A stretch of 53,945 nt of DNA from Gallionella sp. (GTDB lineage Bacteria; Pseudomonadota; Gammaproteobacteria; Burkholderiales; Gallionellaceae), in the NCBI GenBank assembly GCA_025350405.1, contig JANXXX010000171.1, positions 1 through 53,945 of the forward strand, written 5' to 3'. Both the position numbers and the translations under genes were made by a program. Under the pieces are notes generated by a model. That model saw only the letters and a program-made list of their open reading frames with translations, was not told where the DNA came from and ran no database searches. Positions 26,747 to 35,511 of the stretch are shown piece after piece. The number at the start of each line of letters is the position of its first letter. Position 1 is the first letter of the stretch.

Positions 26747-27823
26747 ATGATCCACAGCGATAACCTCTCTGCCGAACCGCGCCTGATCGCGTCAACTGCC
26801 GCCTCTCATCAGGAGGAGGCGCTGGAGCGCGCGTTGCGCCCCAAGCAGCTCGACGAATATGTCGGGCAGGAAAAGATACGCGGGCAGCTGGAGATATTCA
26901 TCGAAGCGGCGAAGCGGCGCAAGGAGCCGCTCGATCACGTGCTGCTGTTCGGCCCGCCCGGACTGGGCAAGACCACGCTGGCACAGATCATCGCGCGCGA
27001 GATGGGCGTGAATCTGCGCCACACCTCCGGCCCGGTGCTGGAACGTGCCGGCGACCTGGCCGCATTGCTGACCAATCTCGAACCCAACGATGTGCTGTTC
27101 ATCGACGAGATCCATCGTTTGTCGCCGGTGGTGGAAGAGATCCTGTACCCCGCGCTGGAGGATTACCAGATCGACATCATGATAGGCGAAGGCCCGGCGG
27201 CGCGCTCGGTGAAGCTGGACCTGCCGCCGTTCACGCTGGTCGGTGCAACCACGCGCGCGGGGATGCTGACCAATCCTTTGCGCGACCGCTTCGGGATTGT
27301 CGCAAGGCTGGAGTTCTACACGCCGGAAGAATTGCAGCGCATCGTGATGCGCTCGGCTAATCTGCTAAAGATGAACTTGACCCACGACGGCGCGCTGGAG
27401 ATCGCCAAGCGTTCGCGCGGCACGCCGCGTATCGCCAACCGGCTGCTGCGCCGCGTGCGCGACTACGCCGATGTGAAGGCGGACGGCGATGCGACCCGCG
27501 CGGTGGCGGATGCCGCGCTGACCATGCTGGATGTGGATGCGCGCGGACTGGACATCATGGACAGAAAGTTACTGCTGGCGGTCATCGAAAAATTCCTCGG
27601 CGGCCCGGTCGGGCTGGACAACCTTGCTGCCGCGATCGGCGAGGAGAGCGATACCATCGAGGATGTGCTGGAGCCGTATCTGATCCAGCAGGGTTATCTG
27701 CAGCGCACGCCGCGCGGACGCATGGCCACCGCGATCGCCTATCGCCATTTCGGGCTGACGGTGGCCAATAATCCGATCAACCTGAATCCGGTCACTGGCG
27801 AGTTGCCATTGGCTGACGACTGA
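26747..27823 (+). CDS. ruvB: Holliday junction branch-migration helicase RuvB
   Basis: The 358-residue AAA+ ATPase drives branch migration with RuvA. Motifs: [19 protein letters not shown] near residue 30, Walker [16 protein letters not shown], Walker [13 protein letters not shown], sensor 1 [20 protein letters not shown] with Arg finger, and the C-terminal winged-helix domain with [21 protein letters not shown] at 26747 is chosen over an in-frame start at 26699 because it matches the family N-terminus. ruvB heads the ybgC-tolQRAB-pal run, with ybgC 4 bp downstream; ruvA and ruvC are not in the window. Confidence 0.97.
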   Translation: MIHSDNLSAEPRLIASTAASHQEEALERALRPKQLDEYVGQEKIRGQLEIFIEAAKRRKEPLDHVLLFGPPGLGKTTLAQIIAREMGVNLRHTSGPVLERAGDLAALLTNLEPNDVLFIDEIHRLSPVVEEILYPALEDYQIDIMIGEGPAARSVKLDLPPFTLVGATTRAGMLTNPLRDRFGIVARLEFYTPEELQRIVMRSANLLKMNLTHDGALEIAKRSRGTPRIANRLLRRVRDYADVKADGDATRAVADAALTMLDVDARGLDIMDRKLLLAVIEKFLGGPVGLDNLAAAIGEESDTIEDVLEPYLIQQGYLQRTPRGRMATAIAYRHFGLTVANNPINLNPVTGELPLADD

Positions 27824-27827
27824 TAAA

Positions 27828-28235
27828 ATGACCAAAAGCAAAATATTTTCATTGCCGGTGCGCGTGTATTTTCAGGACACCGATGCAGGCGGCGTGGTTT
27901 ATCACGCCAGCTACTTGAACTTTATGGAGCGTGCGCGGACTGAGTGGCTGCGCAGCCACGGTTACAGCAATGCCGGATTGATGAAGGAATTCGGGTCGGT
28001 GTTCGTGGTGCGTTCGATCAAACTCGATTATTTCAAGCCCGCGCTGCTGGATGATCTGCTGGATGTGACAGCGCAGATCAAGGACATCGGGCGCAGCCGC
28101 ATGTCGCTGTTGCATACTGTGCGGCGCGGGGCAGAGTTGTTGACCGAAGCCGAAGTGCATCTGGTCTATATCTCGCTGGAAAGTTTCAAGCCGGTCAGCG
28201 TGCCGGAGTTGTTGCGCGAGCAATGGAAAAATTGA
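27828..28235 (+). CDS. ybgC: Tol-Pal-associated acyl-CoA thioesterase YbgC
   Basis: The 135-residue hot-dog-fold thioesterase has the active-site motif VYFQDTDAGGVVYHASYLNFMERARTEWLR with the conserved Asp. YbgC hydrolyses acyl-CoA or acyl-ACP and is almost always encoded upstream of tolQ, with a suggested role in phospholipid metabolism at the envelope. It is spaced 4 bp after ruvB and 15 bp before tolQ. Confidence 0.96.
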   Translation: MTKSKIFSLPVRVYFQDTDAGGVVYHASYLNFMERARTEWLRSHGYSNAGLMKEFGSVFVVRSIKLDYFKPALLDDLLDVTAQIKDIGRSRMSLLHTVRRGAELLTEAEVHLVYISLESFKPVSVPELLREQWKN

Positions 28236-28250
28236 GGGAGAAGAGTTGAA

Positions 28251-28928
28251 ATGGGCGTAACGCAGGATTTATCGTTTGTGCAGCTTATCAGCCACGCCAG
28301 CGTGCTGGTGCAGTTAGTGATGGGCTTGTTGTTGTTGGTGTCGCTGATGTCGTGGTGGTATATTTTTCTCAAGATGTTCGCGATCCGCGATGAAGCCAGG
28401 TTGACCGCAGAATTTGAAGAGGCATTCTGGCACAACCAGAATTTGAATGAACTTTACAAGTATGCCAACAGCAGTTCACTGCGCGAGCAGGGTGCATTGG
28501 AGCGTATTTTCGCCGCCGGTTTCGCCGAGTTTTTGAAATTGAAAAAACAGCAGGGGGTGGATGCCGATGCGGTGACGGAGGGTTCGCGTCGCGCCATGCG
28601 CGCGACTTATCAGCGCGAGATGGACAGGCTGGAGTCGCATCTGGCGTTTCTCGCCTCGGTCGGTTCGGTCAGCCCCTATGTGGGACTGTTCGGCACGGTG
28701 TGGGGGATCATGAACGCGTTCCGCGGCTTGGCGAACGTGGGGCAGGCGACCTTGGCGCACGTCGCGCCCGGCATCGCCGAAGCTTTGGTGGCGACCGCAA
28801 TGGGCTTGTTCGCGGCGATCCCGGCAGTGCTTGCGTACAACCGCTATGCGCATGACATCAATCGCCTTTCCACTCGCTTCGACAGTTTTACCGAAGAATT
28901 TTCCAACGTGTTGCAACGCCAACCATAA
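28251..28928 (+). CDS. tolQ: Tol-Pal system proton channel TolQ
   Basis: The 225-residue inner-membrane protein has three membrane segments: one near residues 15-38 (VLVQLVMGLLLLVSLMSWWYIFL) and two in the C-terminal half (FLASVGSVSPYVGLFGTVWGIMNAF and APGIAEALVATAMGLFAAIPAVLAYNRY). These are the ExbB/MotA-type signatures. With TolR it uses the proton gradient to energise TolA during outer-membrane constriction at division. An ATAAGC-TTG-GCTTAT hairpin overlaps the stop codon just before tolR and may influence coupling. Confidence 0.97.
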   Translation: MGVTQDLSFVQLISHASVLVQLVMGLLLLVSLMSWWYIFLKMFAIRDEARLTAEFEEAFWHNQNLNELYKYANSSSLREQGALERIFAAGFAEFLKLKKQQGVDADAVTEGSRRAMRATYQREMDRLESHLAFLASVGSVSPYVGLFGTVWGIMNAFRGLANVGQATLAHVAPGIAEALVATAMGLFAAIPAVLAYNRYAHDINRLSTRFDSFTEEFSNVLQRQP

Positions 28929-28943
28929 GCTTGGCTTATATAT

Positions 28944-29369
28944 ATGAGATCGAATCGCCGCACGGGTGGTAACCGCCTGATGAACGAGATAAATGTCGTG
29001 CCGTATATCGACGTGATGCTGGTGTTGCTGGTTATTTTTATGGTGACCGCGCCGCTGATGAATCCCGGCCAGATCGATTTGCCCAGCGTGGCCAAGTCGC
29101 TTGCGCCGCCGCTGGCCCCGTTGGAAGTCATTATCAAAAAGGATACTACGCTGGCGTTGCGCGACCATGCCAGCGGCGGCAAGGAAAGCAGTGTGTCGCT
29201 CGATGAGTTGATTGCAATATTGAAGGTAAGGCAGAAAAAGCAAACGGAGCAGGCGGTGGTGATTTCCGCAGACAGGAACGTGCGCTATGAAGAAGTCATC
29301 AATATAATGGACATGCTGCAACAGCAACATATCCAGAAAGTCGGTCTGTTGACGCAAGCCAAGAAATGA
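28944..29369 (+). CDS. tolR: Tol-Pal system protein TolR
   Basis: The 141-residue protein has a short basic N-terminus, one membrane segment with the critical Asp (NVVPYIDVMLVLLVIFMVTAPL) and a periplasmic ExbD/TolR domain ending in the MLQQQHIQKVGLLTQ region. It pairs with TolQ as stator. ATG at 28944 has a poor ribosome-binding site, consistent with translational coupling to tolQ 15 bp upstream. It overlaps tolA by four bases. Confidence 0.95.
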   Translation: MRSNRRTGGNRLMNEINVVPYIDVMLVLLVIFMVTAPLMNPGQIDLPSVAKSLAPPLAPLEVIIKKDTTLALRDHASGGKESSVSLDELIAILKVRQKKQTEQAVVISADRNVRYEEVINIMDMLQQQHIQKVGLLTQAKK

Positions 29370-30091
29370 GTGCGACAGCTTATTACGAACCCTATAGGCT
29401 GCCTGCTGGCATCCTGGCTTTGTTGGTGCACAGCGTGTTTTTCGCGTTGTTGTATTTGGGCTTGAGTTGGAACAGGCAGGCTTATCTACCTCCGACGATG
29501 AGTGTGGAGTTGTGGCCGAGCATACCAGAGGAGGTCGTCGCCCCACCCGTCAATCCCAAGATCGAGGCCATGCAGCCGCCGCAGAAAAAAATGGCTGAAC
29601 CCGATATCGCGATACCGGATAAAAAGAAAGTCGCGGCCAAGCCGGAGAAGAAGCCCGACCTAAAGCCGGTTGAAGTGGTCAAGCCCAAGCCTAAAACTGA
29701 TACACAAAAACCTGTCGAGCAAAAACCGGACACCCGCGTCGCAGATCAACAGGCTGCAAGCATACAGGCCGAGCGGATCAAGCAAGAAGAGCAAGCCGCA
29801 GCGAAAAATAAAATGGTGGATGAGTACAAGGCAAAAATCATGGCCAAGATACGCCGCAACGTCGTGATGCCCCCGGATGTGGCGAATAATGCACGCGCTG
29901 AATTTTTGGTGACATTGTTGCCGGGTGGCGCGGTGCTGAAGACGGAGTTGAAAAAATCCAGCGGCAATGCGGCGTATGACAATGCGGTGGAGCGCGCGAT
30001 CTTGAAATCCGATCCGTTGCCCTTGCCGCCGGATGCACAGTTGTTCAATCGTTTCCGTGAATTAAATCTGGTCTTTAGGCCGACCGAATAA
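29366..30091 (+). CDS. tolA: Tol-Pal system protein TolA
   Basis: The 241-residue protein has an N-terminal membrane anchor (GILALLVHSVFFALLYLGL), then a long Pro/Lys/Ala-rich periplasmic arm (about residues 50-150) and a C-terminal TonB/TolA-type domain (MAKIRRNVVMPPDVANNARAEFLV, then NAAYDNAVERAILKSDPLPLP). TolA bridges TolQR in the inner membrane to Pal and TolB at the outer membrane. The arm is shorter than in E. coli (total 421 residues there), which is common in betaproteobacteria. Confidence 0.94.
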   Translation: MSATAYYEPYRLPAGILALLVHSVFFALLYLGLSWNRQAYLPPTMSVELWPSIPEEVVAPPVNPKIEAMQPPQKKMAEPDIAIPDKKKVAAKPEKKPDLKPVEVVKPKPKTDTQKPVEQKPDTRVADQQAASIQAERIKQEEQAAAKNKMVDEYKAKIMAKIRRNVVMPPDVANNARAEFLVTLLPGGAVLKTELKKSSGNAAYDNAVERAILKSDPLPLPPDAQLFNRFRELNLVFRPTE

Positions 30092-30102
30092 CAGGAGTGT
30101 TT

Positions 30103-31374
30103 ATGGTGTTGCGTGCATTGAGAAGCATGATCGGATTGCTGTTGTTGGCGCAGGCATCGGTGGCCAATGCCGCATTGGATATTGAAATCATCGGCGCGGG
30201 GGAGCACCAGATTCCGGTGGCGATCGTGCCGTTCGGCGGTGATGGCAAGCTGGCGCAAGCCATCAATGAAGTGGTGGTGGGCGACTTGACACGCAGCGGC
30301 TTGTTCCGGCTGGTTGACCTGGCGGGAAAATCGCCGCACGAATTGGCCGAGGTCAGTTACCCGGATTGGCAGGTGCGCGGTGCGGATGCTTTGGCGATAG
30401 GTACGGTCGCTGTGCAAACCAATGGCCGCATCGAGGCGCGCTTCCGCTTGCTGGATGTGGTCAAGCAGGTTGAATTGATCGGGCAAGCGGTCTCGGCGAA
30501 TGGTGACCAGGTACGCGCTGTCGGACATCGCGTCGCGGATTTGATCTACGAGAAATTAACCGGCGACAAGGGGGTGTTCGGCACACGCATCGCCTATGTG
30601 AACAGGCAGGGACGCAAGTTTAGCCTGCTGGTGGCGGATAGCGACGGTTACAACGAACAAACCGTGCTTGCGCAAAACGAGCCCATCATGTCACCGGCTT
30701 GGTCGCCGGATGGCAGCCATCTCGCTTACGTGAGCTTTGAAACGGGACGTGCGACCATCTATGTGCAATCGCTATACACCAACCAGCGTTTGGTGCTGGC
30801 CAATTTCCGCGGCAGCAATAGCGCGCCGGCCTGGTCGCCGGATGGCAAGCAACTGGCTATCGTGTTGACTCGCGATGGCAGTTCGCAAATTTACCTGGTA
30901 CGGTCGGACGGCAGCGGAGTTCGCCGCATCTCTTTCAGCGGTGCGATCGATACCGAGCCGAATTTCTCGCCGGACGGACAAACGCTGTTGTTTACCTCGG
31001 ATCGCGGCGGCAGTGCGCAAATCTACAGCATGCCGGCGGAGGGCGGGGCGGGGCAACGCATGACATTTGGCGAGGGCAACAACTTTTCGCCGCGCTATAG
31101 TTCCGATGGCAAAGGTTTCGTCTATACGCATTATATCAACGGCAAGTTTTATATTGCCACGCAGGATTTTCAGAATGGGCAGGTGGAAATTCTCACTGCA
31201 GGAGGATGGGAGAAAAAGCCCAGTTTTGCTCCTAACGGGAAAATTATCCTGTTTGCCAGTGAAGCGCGTGGTCGTGGTATATTGGCGACTGTGTCCAGCG
31301 ATGGTCGTGTGCAACAGCGTATGTTCACACAGAGCGGCGATGCACGTGAACCGGTGTGGGGACCACATCTATAA
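30103..31374 (+). CDS. tolB: Tol-Pal system beta-propeller protein TolB
   Basis: The 423-residue periplasmic protein has a signal peptide (GLLLLAQASVANA), an N-terminal alpha/beta domain (IPVAIVPFGGDG) and a six-bladed WD-like beta-propeller. The blades show repeated SPDG motifs (AWSPDGSHLAYVS, AWSPDGKQLAIVL, NFSPDGQTLLFTS, YSSDGKGFVYTH). TolB binds Pal and the TolA C-terminus. ATG at 30103 is preceded by AGGAG; a GTG at 30097 is less likely. The gene lies 11 bp after tolA. Confidence 0.97.
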   Translation: MVLRALRSMIGLLLLAQASVANAALDIEIIGAGEHQIPVAIVPFGGDGKLAQAINEVVVGDLTRSGLFRLVDLAGKSPHELAEVSYPDWQVRGADALAIGTVAVQTNGRIEARFRLLDVVKQVELIGQAVSANGDQVRAVGHRVADLIYEKLTGDKGVFGTRIAYVNRQGRKFSLLVADSDGYNEQTVLAQNEPIMSPAWSPDGSHLAYVSFETGRATIYVQSLYTNQRLVLANFRGSNSAPAWSPDGKQLAIVLTRDGSSQIYLVRSDGSGVRRISFSGAIDTEPNFSPDGQTLLFTSDRGGSAQIYSMPAEGGAGQRMTFGEGNNFSPRYSSDGKGFVYTHYINGKFYIATQDFQNGQVEILTAGGWEKKPSFAPNGKIILFASEARGRGILATVSSDGRVQQRMFTQSGDAREPVWGPHL

Positions 31375-31400
31375 CAAACCTAGCAATGGAGAGAAACGCC

Positions 31401-31925
31401 ATGAAGAAACTCGTAATCAGTATTGTGTTGGTGAATTTGCTTGCGTCGTGTGCCAGCGAGAAACCGAAAGAGCCCGAAGCTGCGGTGCCCGAGTCTGCCC
31501 CTGTAGTAACAGCTCCGGTAGCAACACCTGAAGCGGCACCCGCACCTGCACCCGCACCTGTGGTCGCGGTTGATCCTTTGAATGATCCGGCCAATATTCT
31601 GGCCAAGCGCAGTATCTATTACCCGTTTGATGTCTCTGCTGTGCAGGATGCCGATAAGCCTATCGTGTTGGCGCATGCTAAATATTTGAGCGAGCACCTC
31701 GATCGCAAAATTCGCGTGGAAGGCAATGCCGATGAACGCGGTAGCAACGAATACAATCTGGCACTCGGCCAACGTCGTGCAGATGGCGTGAAGAAGATGC
31801 TGGAGTTGGGCGGCGCTAAAGCCGGCCAGATCGAAACCGCCAGCTATGGCGAAGAAAAGCCCAAAGCGACTGGCCATGACGAGGCTTCCTGGTCGCAGAA
31901 TCGCCGGAGCGATATAAAGTACTAA
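31401..31925 (+). CDS. pal: peptidoglycan-associated lipoprotein Pal
   Basis: The 174-residue lipoprotein has lipobox LLASC (Cys16) and an Ala/Pro/Val-rich linker. An OmpA-type peptidoglycan-binding domain follows, with IYYPFDVSAVQDADKPIV, the NADERGSNEYNLALGQRRA motif that contacts diaminopimelate, and a C-terminal SWSQNRRSDIKY end. It anchors the outer membrane to the wall and is a TolB partner. ATG at 31401 opens the signal peptide. Confidence 0.97.
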   Translation: MKKLVISIVLVNLLASCASEKPKEPEAAVPESAPVVTAPVATPEAAPAPAPAPVVAVDPLNDPANILAKRSIYYPFDVSAVQDADKPIVLAHAKYLSEHLDRKIRVEGNADERGSNEYNLALGQRRADGVKKMLELGGAKAGQIETASYGEEKPKATGHDEASWSQNRRSDIKY

Positions 31926-31935
31926 AGTAGCAACC

Positions 31936-32742
31936 ATGCTGAAGCAACGCGCGCTCTTATTGTTGAGTCTGTGTATCGCCATTCCCGCGCAAGCGGGATT
32001 ATTGGAGGACGACGAAGCCCGCAAACAAATCAAGCAACTTGAGACGCGTGTGCTGAAGCTGGCAGACGAGGCGCGTGTGCAGAAATTGGACGAGGCCGTC
32101 AAGCAGCAAACCAGATCCATGGTGGATCTGCAAAGTCAGATCGAAGCGCTGAATACGGAAATCCGCAAACTGCGCGGACAAATTGAAGAGATCGCACATG
32201 GCTTGCTGGATGCCGAAAAACGCCAAAAAGATTTTTATGTGGATCTGGATACACGCTTGCGTCATTTCGAAGCCGCTGAAGAAGCAGCTAAAGAAGCCGC
32301 CGCTGCTAAAGAAGCCGCCACCGTTAAACCCCCTGTAGCACCCGTTTCAGTCGATCCGTCTGATCCGGCTCCTGAGAACCGCGCCTTTGAAGCAGCTTAT
32401 GGTTTGCTCAGGGCTGGCAGCAATGCCGATGCGGTCAAGGCATTTCAGGAGTTCCTTAAAAAGTACCCAGAATCGGTACATGTTGCCAATGCGAATTATT
32501 GGCTGGGCAACGCTCAATTCGCGCTGAAGGATTACCGGGGCGCATTGGATACCTATCAGGGCTTGCTCAAGGATTTTCCGGATACTCCTAGAGCCGCCGA
32601 TGTTTTATTGGGTATTGCACGCTGCCAGCAAGGGTTGCAGAAGACCAACGCGGCGCGCAAAACGCTCAAACACCTTATTGCCAAATATCCCGCCAGCAAA
32701 GCAGCAGCCAAAGCAAAGAAGCTGCTCGCTGCCACCAAGTAG
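31936..32742 (+). CDS. cpoB: cell division coordinator CpoB (YbgF)
   Basis: The 268-residue periplasmic protein has a signal peptide (MLKQRALLLLSLCIAIPAQA) and an N-terminal trimeric coiled coil (residues 25-105, rich in Gln, Leu and Lys). An Ala/Glu/Pro linker leads to a C-terminal TPR domain (FEAAYGLLRAGSNADAVKAFQEFLKKYPES, then NANYWLGNAQFALKDYRGAL). It links Tol-Pal to peptidoglycan synthesis at division. It is 10 bp after pal and 5 bp before queE, so the operon continues into queuosine synthesis. Confidence 0.95.
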   Translation: MLKQRALLLLSLCIAIPAQAGLLEDDEARKQIKQLETRVLKLADEARVQKLDEAVKQQTRSMVDLQSQIEALNTEIRKLRGQIEEIAHGLLDAEKRQKDFYVDLDTRLRHFEAAEEAAKEAAAAKEAATVKPPVAPVSVDPSDPAPENRAFEAAYGLLRAGSNADAVKAFQEFLKKYPESVHVANANYWLGNAQFALKDYRGALDTYQGLLKDFPDTPRAADVLLGIARCQQGLQKTNAARKTLKHLIAKYPASKAAAKAKKLLAATK

Positions 32743-32747
32743 TCCAC

Positions 32748-33407
32748 ATGCCGCAAGCTAACACAGGCGCGCAATTGCGCATCAGCGAGATTTTTTATTC
32801 CCTGCAAGGCGAAACCAGTCGCGTTGGTTTGCCCACGGTATTCATACGCTTGACCGGTTGTCCGTTGCGCTGCACATACTGCGACACTGCTTACGCTTTT
32901 ACAGGCGGAGAAAATATGAGCCTGGCAAACATTCTCCATCGGGTTGCCGAATATAAACCGCACTATGTGACCGTTACCGGCGGAGAGCCGTTGGCGCAAA
33001 AAAATTGCCTGCCTTTGTTGAGTGCCTTGTGTGATGCGGGCTATGAAGTGTCTTTGGAAACCGGCGGGGCGCTGGATATCGGCGAGGTGGATGCGCGAGT
33101 GATGCGTGTGGTGGACATCAAAACCCCGGCGTCCGGCGAAGTGGCAAAGAATCGTTGGGAAAATCTGGTGCTGTTGACCCCTCATGACGAAATAAAATTC
33201 GTGTTGTGCGATGAAAACGATTACCTTTGGGCAAAACAAATCGTGCAGCAACATCATCTCGCTGAAAAGTGCGCGGTGTTATTTTCGCCCGCGCACGGCA
33301 CGCTGAATCCCACCCCGTTGGCCGAATGGATCTTGCGCGACCGCTTGCCGGTGCGTTTACAAGTGCAGCTGCATAAATTACTGTGGAACAACGTCCCCGG
33401 ACACTGA
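32748..33407 (+). CDS. queE: 7-carboxy-7-deazaguanine synthase QueE
   Basis: The 219-residue radical-SAM enzyme converts 6-carboxytetrahydropterin to 7-carboxy-7-deazaguanine in queuosine synthesis. Motifs: EIFYSLQGETSRVGLPTVFIRLTGCPLRCTYCDT with the CxxxCxxC cluster site, VTVTGGEPLAQ, and EVSLETGGALDI. It lies directly after cpoB and 144 bp before queC, a common betaproteobacterial order. Confidence 0.96.
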   Translation: MPQANTGAQLRISEIFYSLQGETSRVGLPTVFIRLTGCPLRCTYCDTAYAFTGGENMSLANILHRVAEYKPHYVTVTGGEPLAQKNCLPLLSALCDAGYEVSLETGGALDIGEVDARVMRVVDIKTPASGEVAKNRWENLVLLTPHDEIKFVLCDENDYLWAKQIVQQHHLAEKCAVLFSPAHGTLNPTPLAEWILRDRLPVRLQVQLHKLLWNNVPGH

Positions 33408-33551
33408 TGGACATCTCAATAAATTCATTTTTGGGCGAATCGCGGCGTCACTGCTCTCCCACTCCTTGTCTATCTATCCGATATGCCGCGTCGTTCGCTG
33501 CGCGGCTCCTTGCGCTTCATCCCGCAAAAGTGAATTTCTAGAAACGCCAAG

Positions 33552-34226
33552 ATGAAAAACGCAGTGGTGCTTTTATCTGGCGGGATGGATTCCGCAACTG
33601 TGCTGGCGATGGCGCGAGCACAGGGCTTTGTCTGTTACGCTTTGAGCGTGGATTACGGGCAGCGCCATCACGCCGAGTTGGCCGCTGCGCAGCGCGTAGC
33701 GCAAACGCTGGGGGCGCATGAGCACCGCGTGGTGAAGATCGACCTTACCGGTTTCGGCGGTTCGGCGCTGACGGATAACAAGATCGCGGTGGCGCAACAA
33801 CCTACCGAGGGCATCCCGCTGACTTATGTCCCGGCACGCAACACCATCATGTTGTCGCTGGCCTTGGCGTGGGCCGAGGTGCTGAAAGCGCAGGACATCT
33901 TCATCGGTGTGAATGCGGTCGATTATTCCGGTTATCCCGATTGCCGACCTGCATATATCGATGCTTTCGAGCGCATGGCCAATCTTGCCACCAAGGCCGC
34001 CGTGGAAGGGCATACGCTCACCGTGCATGCGCCGTTGCTGCATTTGTCCAAGGCCGAGATCATCCGGCAAGGCCGTGCGTTGGGCGTGGATTTTGCGCAG
34101 ACAGTGTCTTGCTATCAGGCCGATGAATCGGGACGCGCCTGTGGTGTATGCGACTCATGCCGCTTGCGCCGTGCCGGATTTGTGGCTGCCGGTGTCGATG
34201 ATCCAACAACGTATCGCTTAACATAG
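33552..34226 (+). CDS. queC: 7-cyano-7-deazaguanine synthase QueC
   Basis: The 224-residue enzyme turns carboxydeazaguanine into preQ0 using ATP and ammonia. It has the PP-loop [14 protein letters not shown] at the N-terminus, [52 protein letters not shown], and a C-terminal zinc site [24 protein letters not shown] with four cysteines. It follows queE; the gap of 144 bp holds nothing I recognise. A strong promoter for the tRNA pair follows. Confidence 0.97.
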   Translation: MKNAVVLLSGGMDSATVLAMARAQGFVCYALSVDYGQRHHAELAAAQRVAQTLGAHEHRVVKIDLTGFGGSALTDNKIAVAQQPTEGIPLTYVPARNTIMLSLALAWAEVLKAQDIFIGVNAVDYSGYPDCRPAYIDAFERMANLATKAAVEGHTLTVHAPLLHLSKAEIIRQGRALGVDFAQTVSCYQADESGRACGVCDSCRLRRAGFVAAGVDDPTTYRLT

Positions 34227-34255
34227 TTATATAAGTCTGCTGTGTGTATTTTGCG

Positions 34256-34283
34256 TTGACAGGGTGGGTCAAATCCGTATAAT
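34256..34283 (+). promoter_or_regulatory. sigma-70 promoter of the tRNA-Lys/tRNA-Thr pair
   Basis: Perfect -35 TTGACA (34256-34261) and perfect -10 TATAAT (34278-34283) are separated by 16 bp. The expected start is around 34290, with tRNA-Lys beginning at 34301. Confidence 0.88.
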
Positions 34284-34300
34284 TCGCGCTCCTTTGCGAG

Positions 34301-34376
34301 GGGTCGTTAGCTCAGCCGGTAGAGCAGCGGACTTTTAATCCGTTGGTCGCGTGTTCGAATCACGCACGACCCACCA
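34301..34376 (+). tRNA. tRNA-Lys (anticodon TTT)
   Basis: A 76-nt cloverleaf: acceptor GGGTCGT pairs with ACGACCC, discriminator A, encoded CCA. The D arm is GCTCAGCCGGTAGAGC, the anticodon arm CGGAC-TTTTAAT-CCG gives TTT, and the T arm is GCGTG-TTCGAAT-CACGC. It is cotranscribed with the tRNA-Thr 36 bp downstream. Confidence 0.97.
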
Positions 34377-34412
34377 CGTTGCAAAAGAGCTTTTAGTTTC
34401 TTCGTGTTTCAT

Positions 34413-34488
34413 GCCGCTTTAGCTCAGTTGGTAGAGCAACCGCCTTGTAAGCGGTAGGTCGACAGTTCGAGTCCGTCAAGCGGCACCA
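34413..34488 (+). tRNA. tRNA-Thr (anticodon TGT)
   Basis: A 76-nt cloverleaf: acceptor GCCGCTT pairs with AAGCGGC, discriminator A, encoded CCA. The anticodon arm CCGCC-TTGTAAG-CGG gives TGT, reading ACA and probably other ACN codons. The T arm is GACAG-TTCGAGT-CCGTC with one G-T pair. A strong terminator follows seven bases later. Confidence 0.96.
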
Positions 34489-34494
34489 AAATCC

Positions 34495-34523
34495 AAAAGG
34501 CCTGCAGTGATGCAGGCCTTTTT
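34495..34523 (+). terminator. intrinsic terminator of the tRNA operon
   Basis: AAAAGGCCTGCA and TGCAGGCCTTTTT form a stem of at least nine GC-rich pairs around a GTGA loop, with the T-run continuing. It is just downstream of tRNA-Thr. Confidence 0.92.
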
Positions 34524-34909
34524 CATGCCTAACAATATTTGATTTGTATAGGGGTGCTTAGGATTTTTCGGTCCAGGCAGCGTAACCCTTGCGGGTCATG
34601 AACTGTCGGGCTATAACAAGCGCCAGCGGGGTTGAGTGATCTACCGCCTTGTACATTCTTATTCATTATCATGGCGAGGTGCTGGACACGTGATCTGCGG
34701 GCGATACAACTGGATATGAGTCGGCAGGGCAGCTACAGAATAAGCCTGCTGTGCAGGCCCCCGGTGCTTTTTTATTGACTGTTGGACTGCAACGGCAAAG
34801 CTTGCGACAATGCAGCTGGTGGGCGGATGACTTGAGGTGCGGGTCACGGTATAGGCAATGCAAACTCACATTTGCAGTAGCCGCTGATCGTTAAACTTAA
34901 GGAGGCAAG
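34524..34909. other. intergenic region, nothing recognised
   Basis: About 385 bp lie between the tRNA terminator and the lipoprotein gene. No ORF has a convincing start, and I see no RNA gene or clear repeat. The promoter for the lipoprotein should lie at the right end; its ribosome-binding site AAGGAGG is at about 34900. Confidence 0.5.
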
Positions 34910-35452
34910 ATGAAGAAAATTATTGTCGCGGTATTGGTACTGGCTCTTGGCGCATGTTCATACATGCCACAGCGTTATAGCGTTTCCGCGGAAAACAATG
35001 AGGCGCTAAAAAAAATCGGGATTGTTAGTGTCAATGTAGGCCCATTCACGAACACTGCTGTATTTAACAATAGCTGCCATGTTACGGGTGGGGTAATCGA
35101 GGTTCCCGACAAAATTGGCTTTGAGGGCTATATTCAGAAGGCGCTGGTCGAGGAGTTGAAGTTTGCGGGTTTGTTTGATGATATAGCGCCGAAAATAACT
35201 CTCACCGGAGTCGTTGAAAAATTATCATTTACTACATTGCCCACTATCTATACCAGTAACTGGGACATCGGGGTGCGCCTGAATTCATCGAATGGAAAAT
35301 CGGTTTATGTTTCCCAGCATTACGAATTTAACGCTGGACCTAATAACTTGGCTGACTGCCAGAAAATCGCAGATCACTACATGCTGGCAGTTCAAAAAAC
35401 GCTCGGCAAATTAATCAATGCTCCAGAATTTCAATCCCTTGTAACCCCGTAA
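34910..35452 (+). CDS. outer-membrane lipoprotein, unknown
   Basis: The 180-residue protein starts MKKIIVAVLVLALGACSYMP with lipobox LGAC (Cys16). AAGGAGG precedes the ATG by seven bases. The mature domain (KKIGIVSVNVGPFTNTAVFNN, KALVEELKFAGLFDDIAPKITLTGVVEKL) resembles proteins that build a GNA1162/CsgG-like alpha/beta sandwich, in which an oligomerising lipoprotein folds around an ITLTGVV-type strand, but I cannot assign a family. It stands alone between the tRNA terminator and a convergent glycosyltransferase gene. Confidence 0.75.
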   Translation: MKKIIVAVLVLALGACSYMPQRYSVSAENNEALKKIGIVSVNVGPFTNTAVFNNSCHVTGGVIEVPDKIGFEGYIQKALVEELKFAGLFDDIAPKITLTGVVEKLSFTTLPTIYTSNWDIGVRLNSSNGKSVYVSQHYEFNAGPNNLADCQKIADHYMLAVQKTLGKLINAPEFQSLVTP

Positions 35453-35511
35453 GCAGCGGGAAGTTTGCTGCCATTATGTAAGTCTGGGGGTAAAGTTATG
35501 TTATTGTAGAG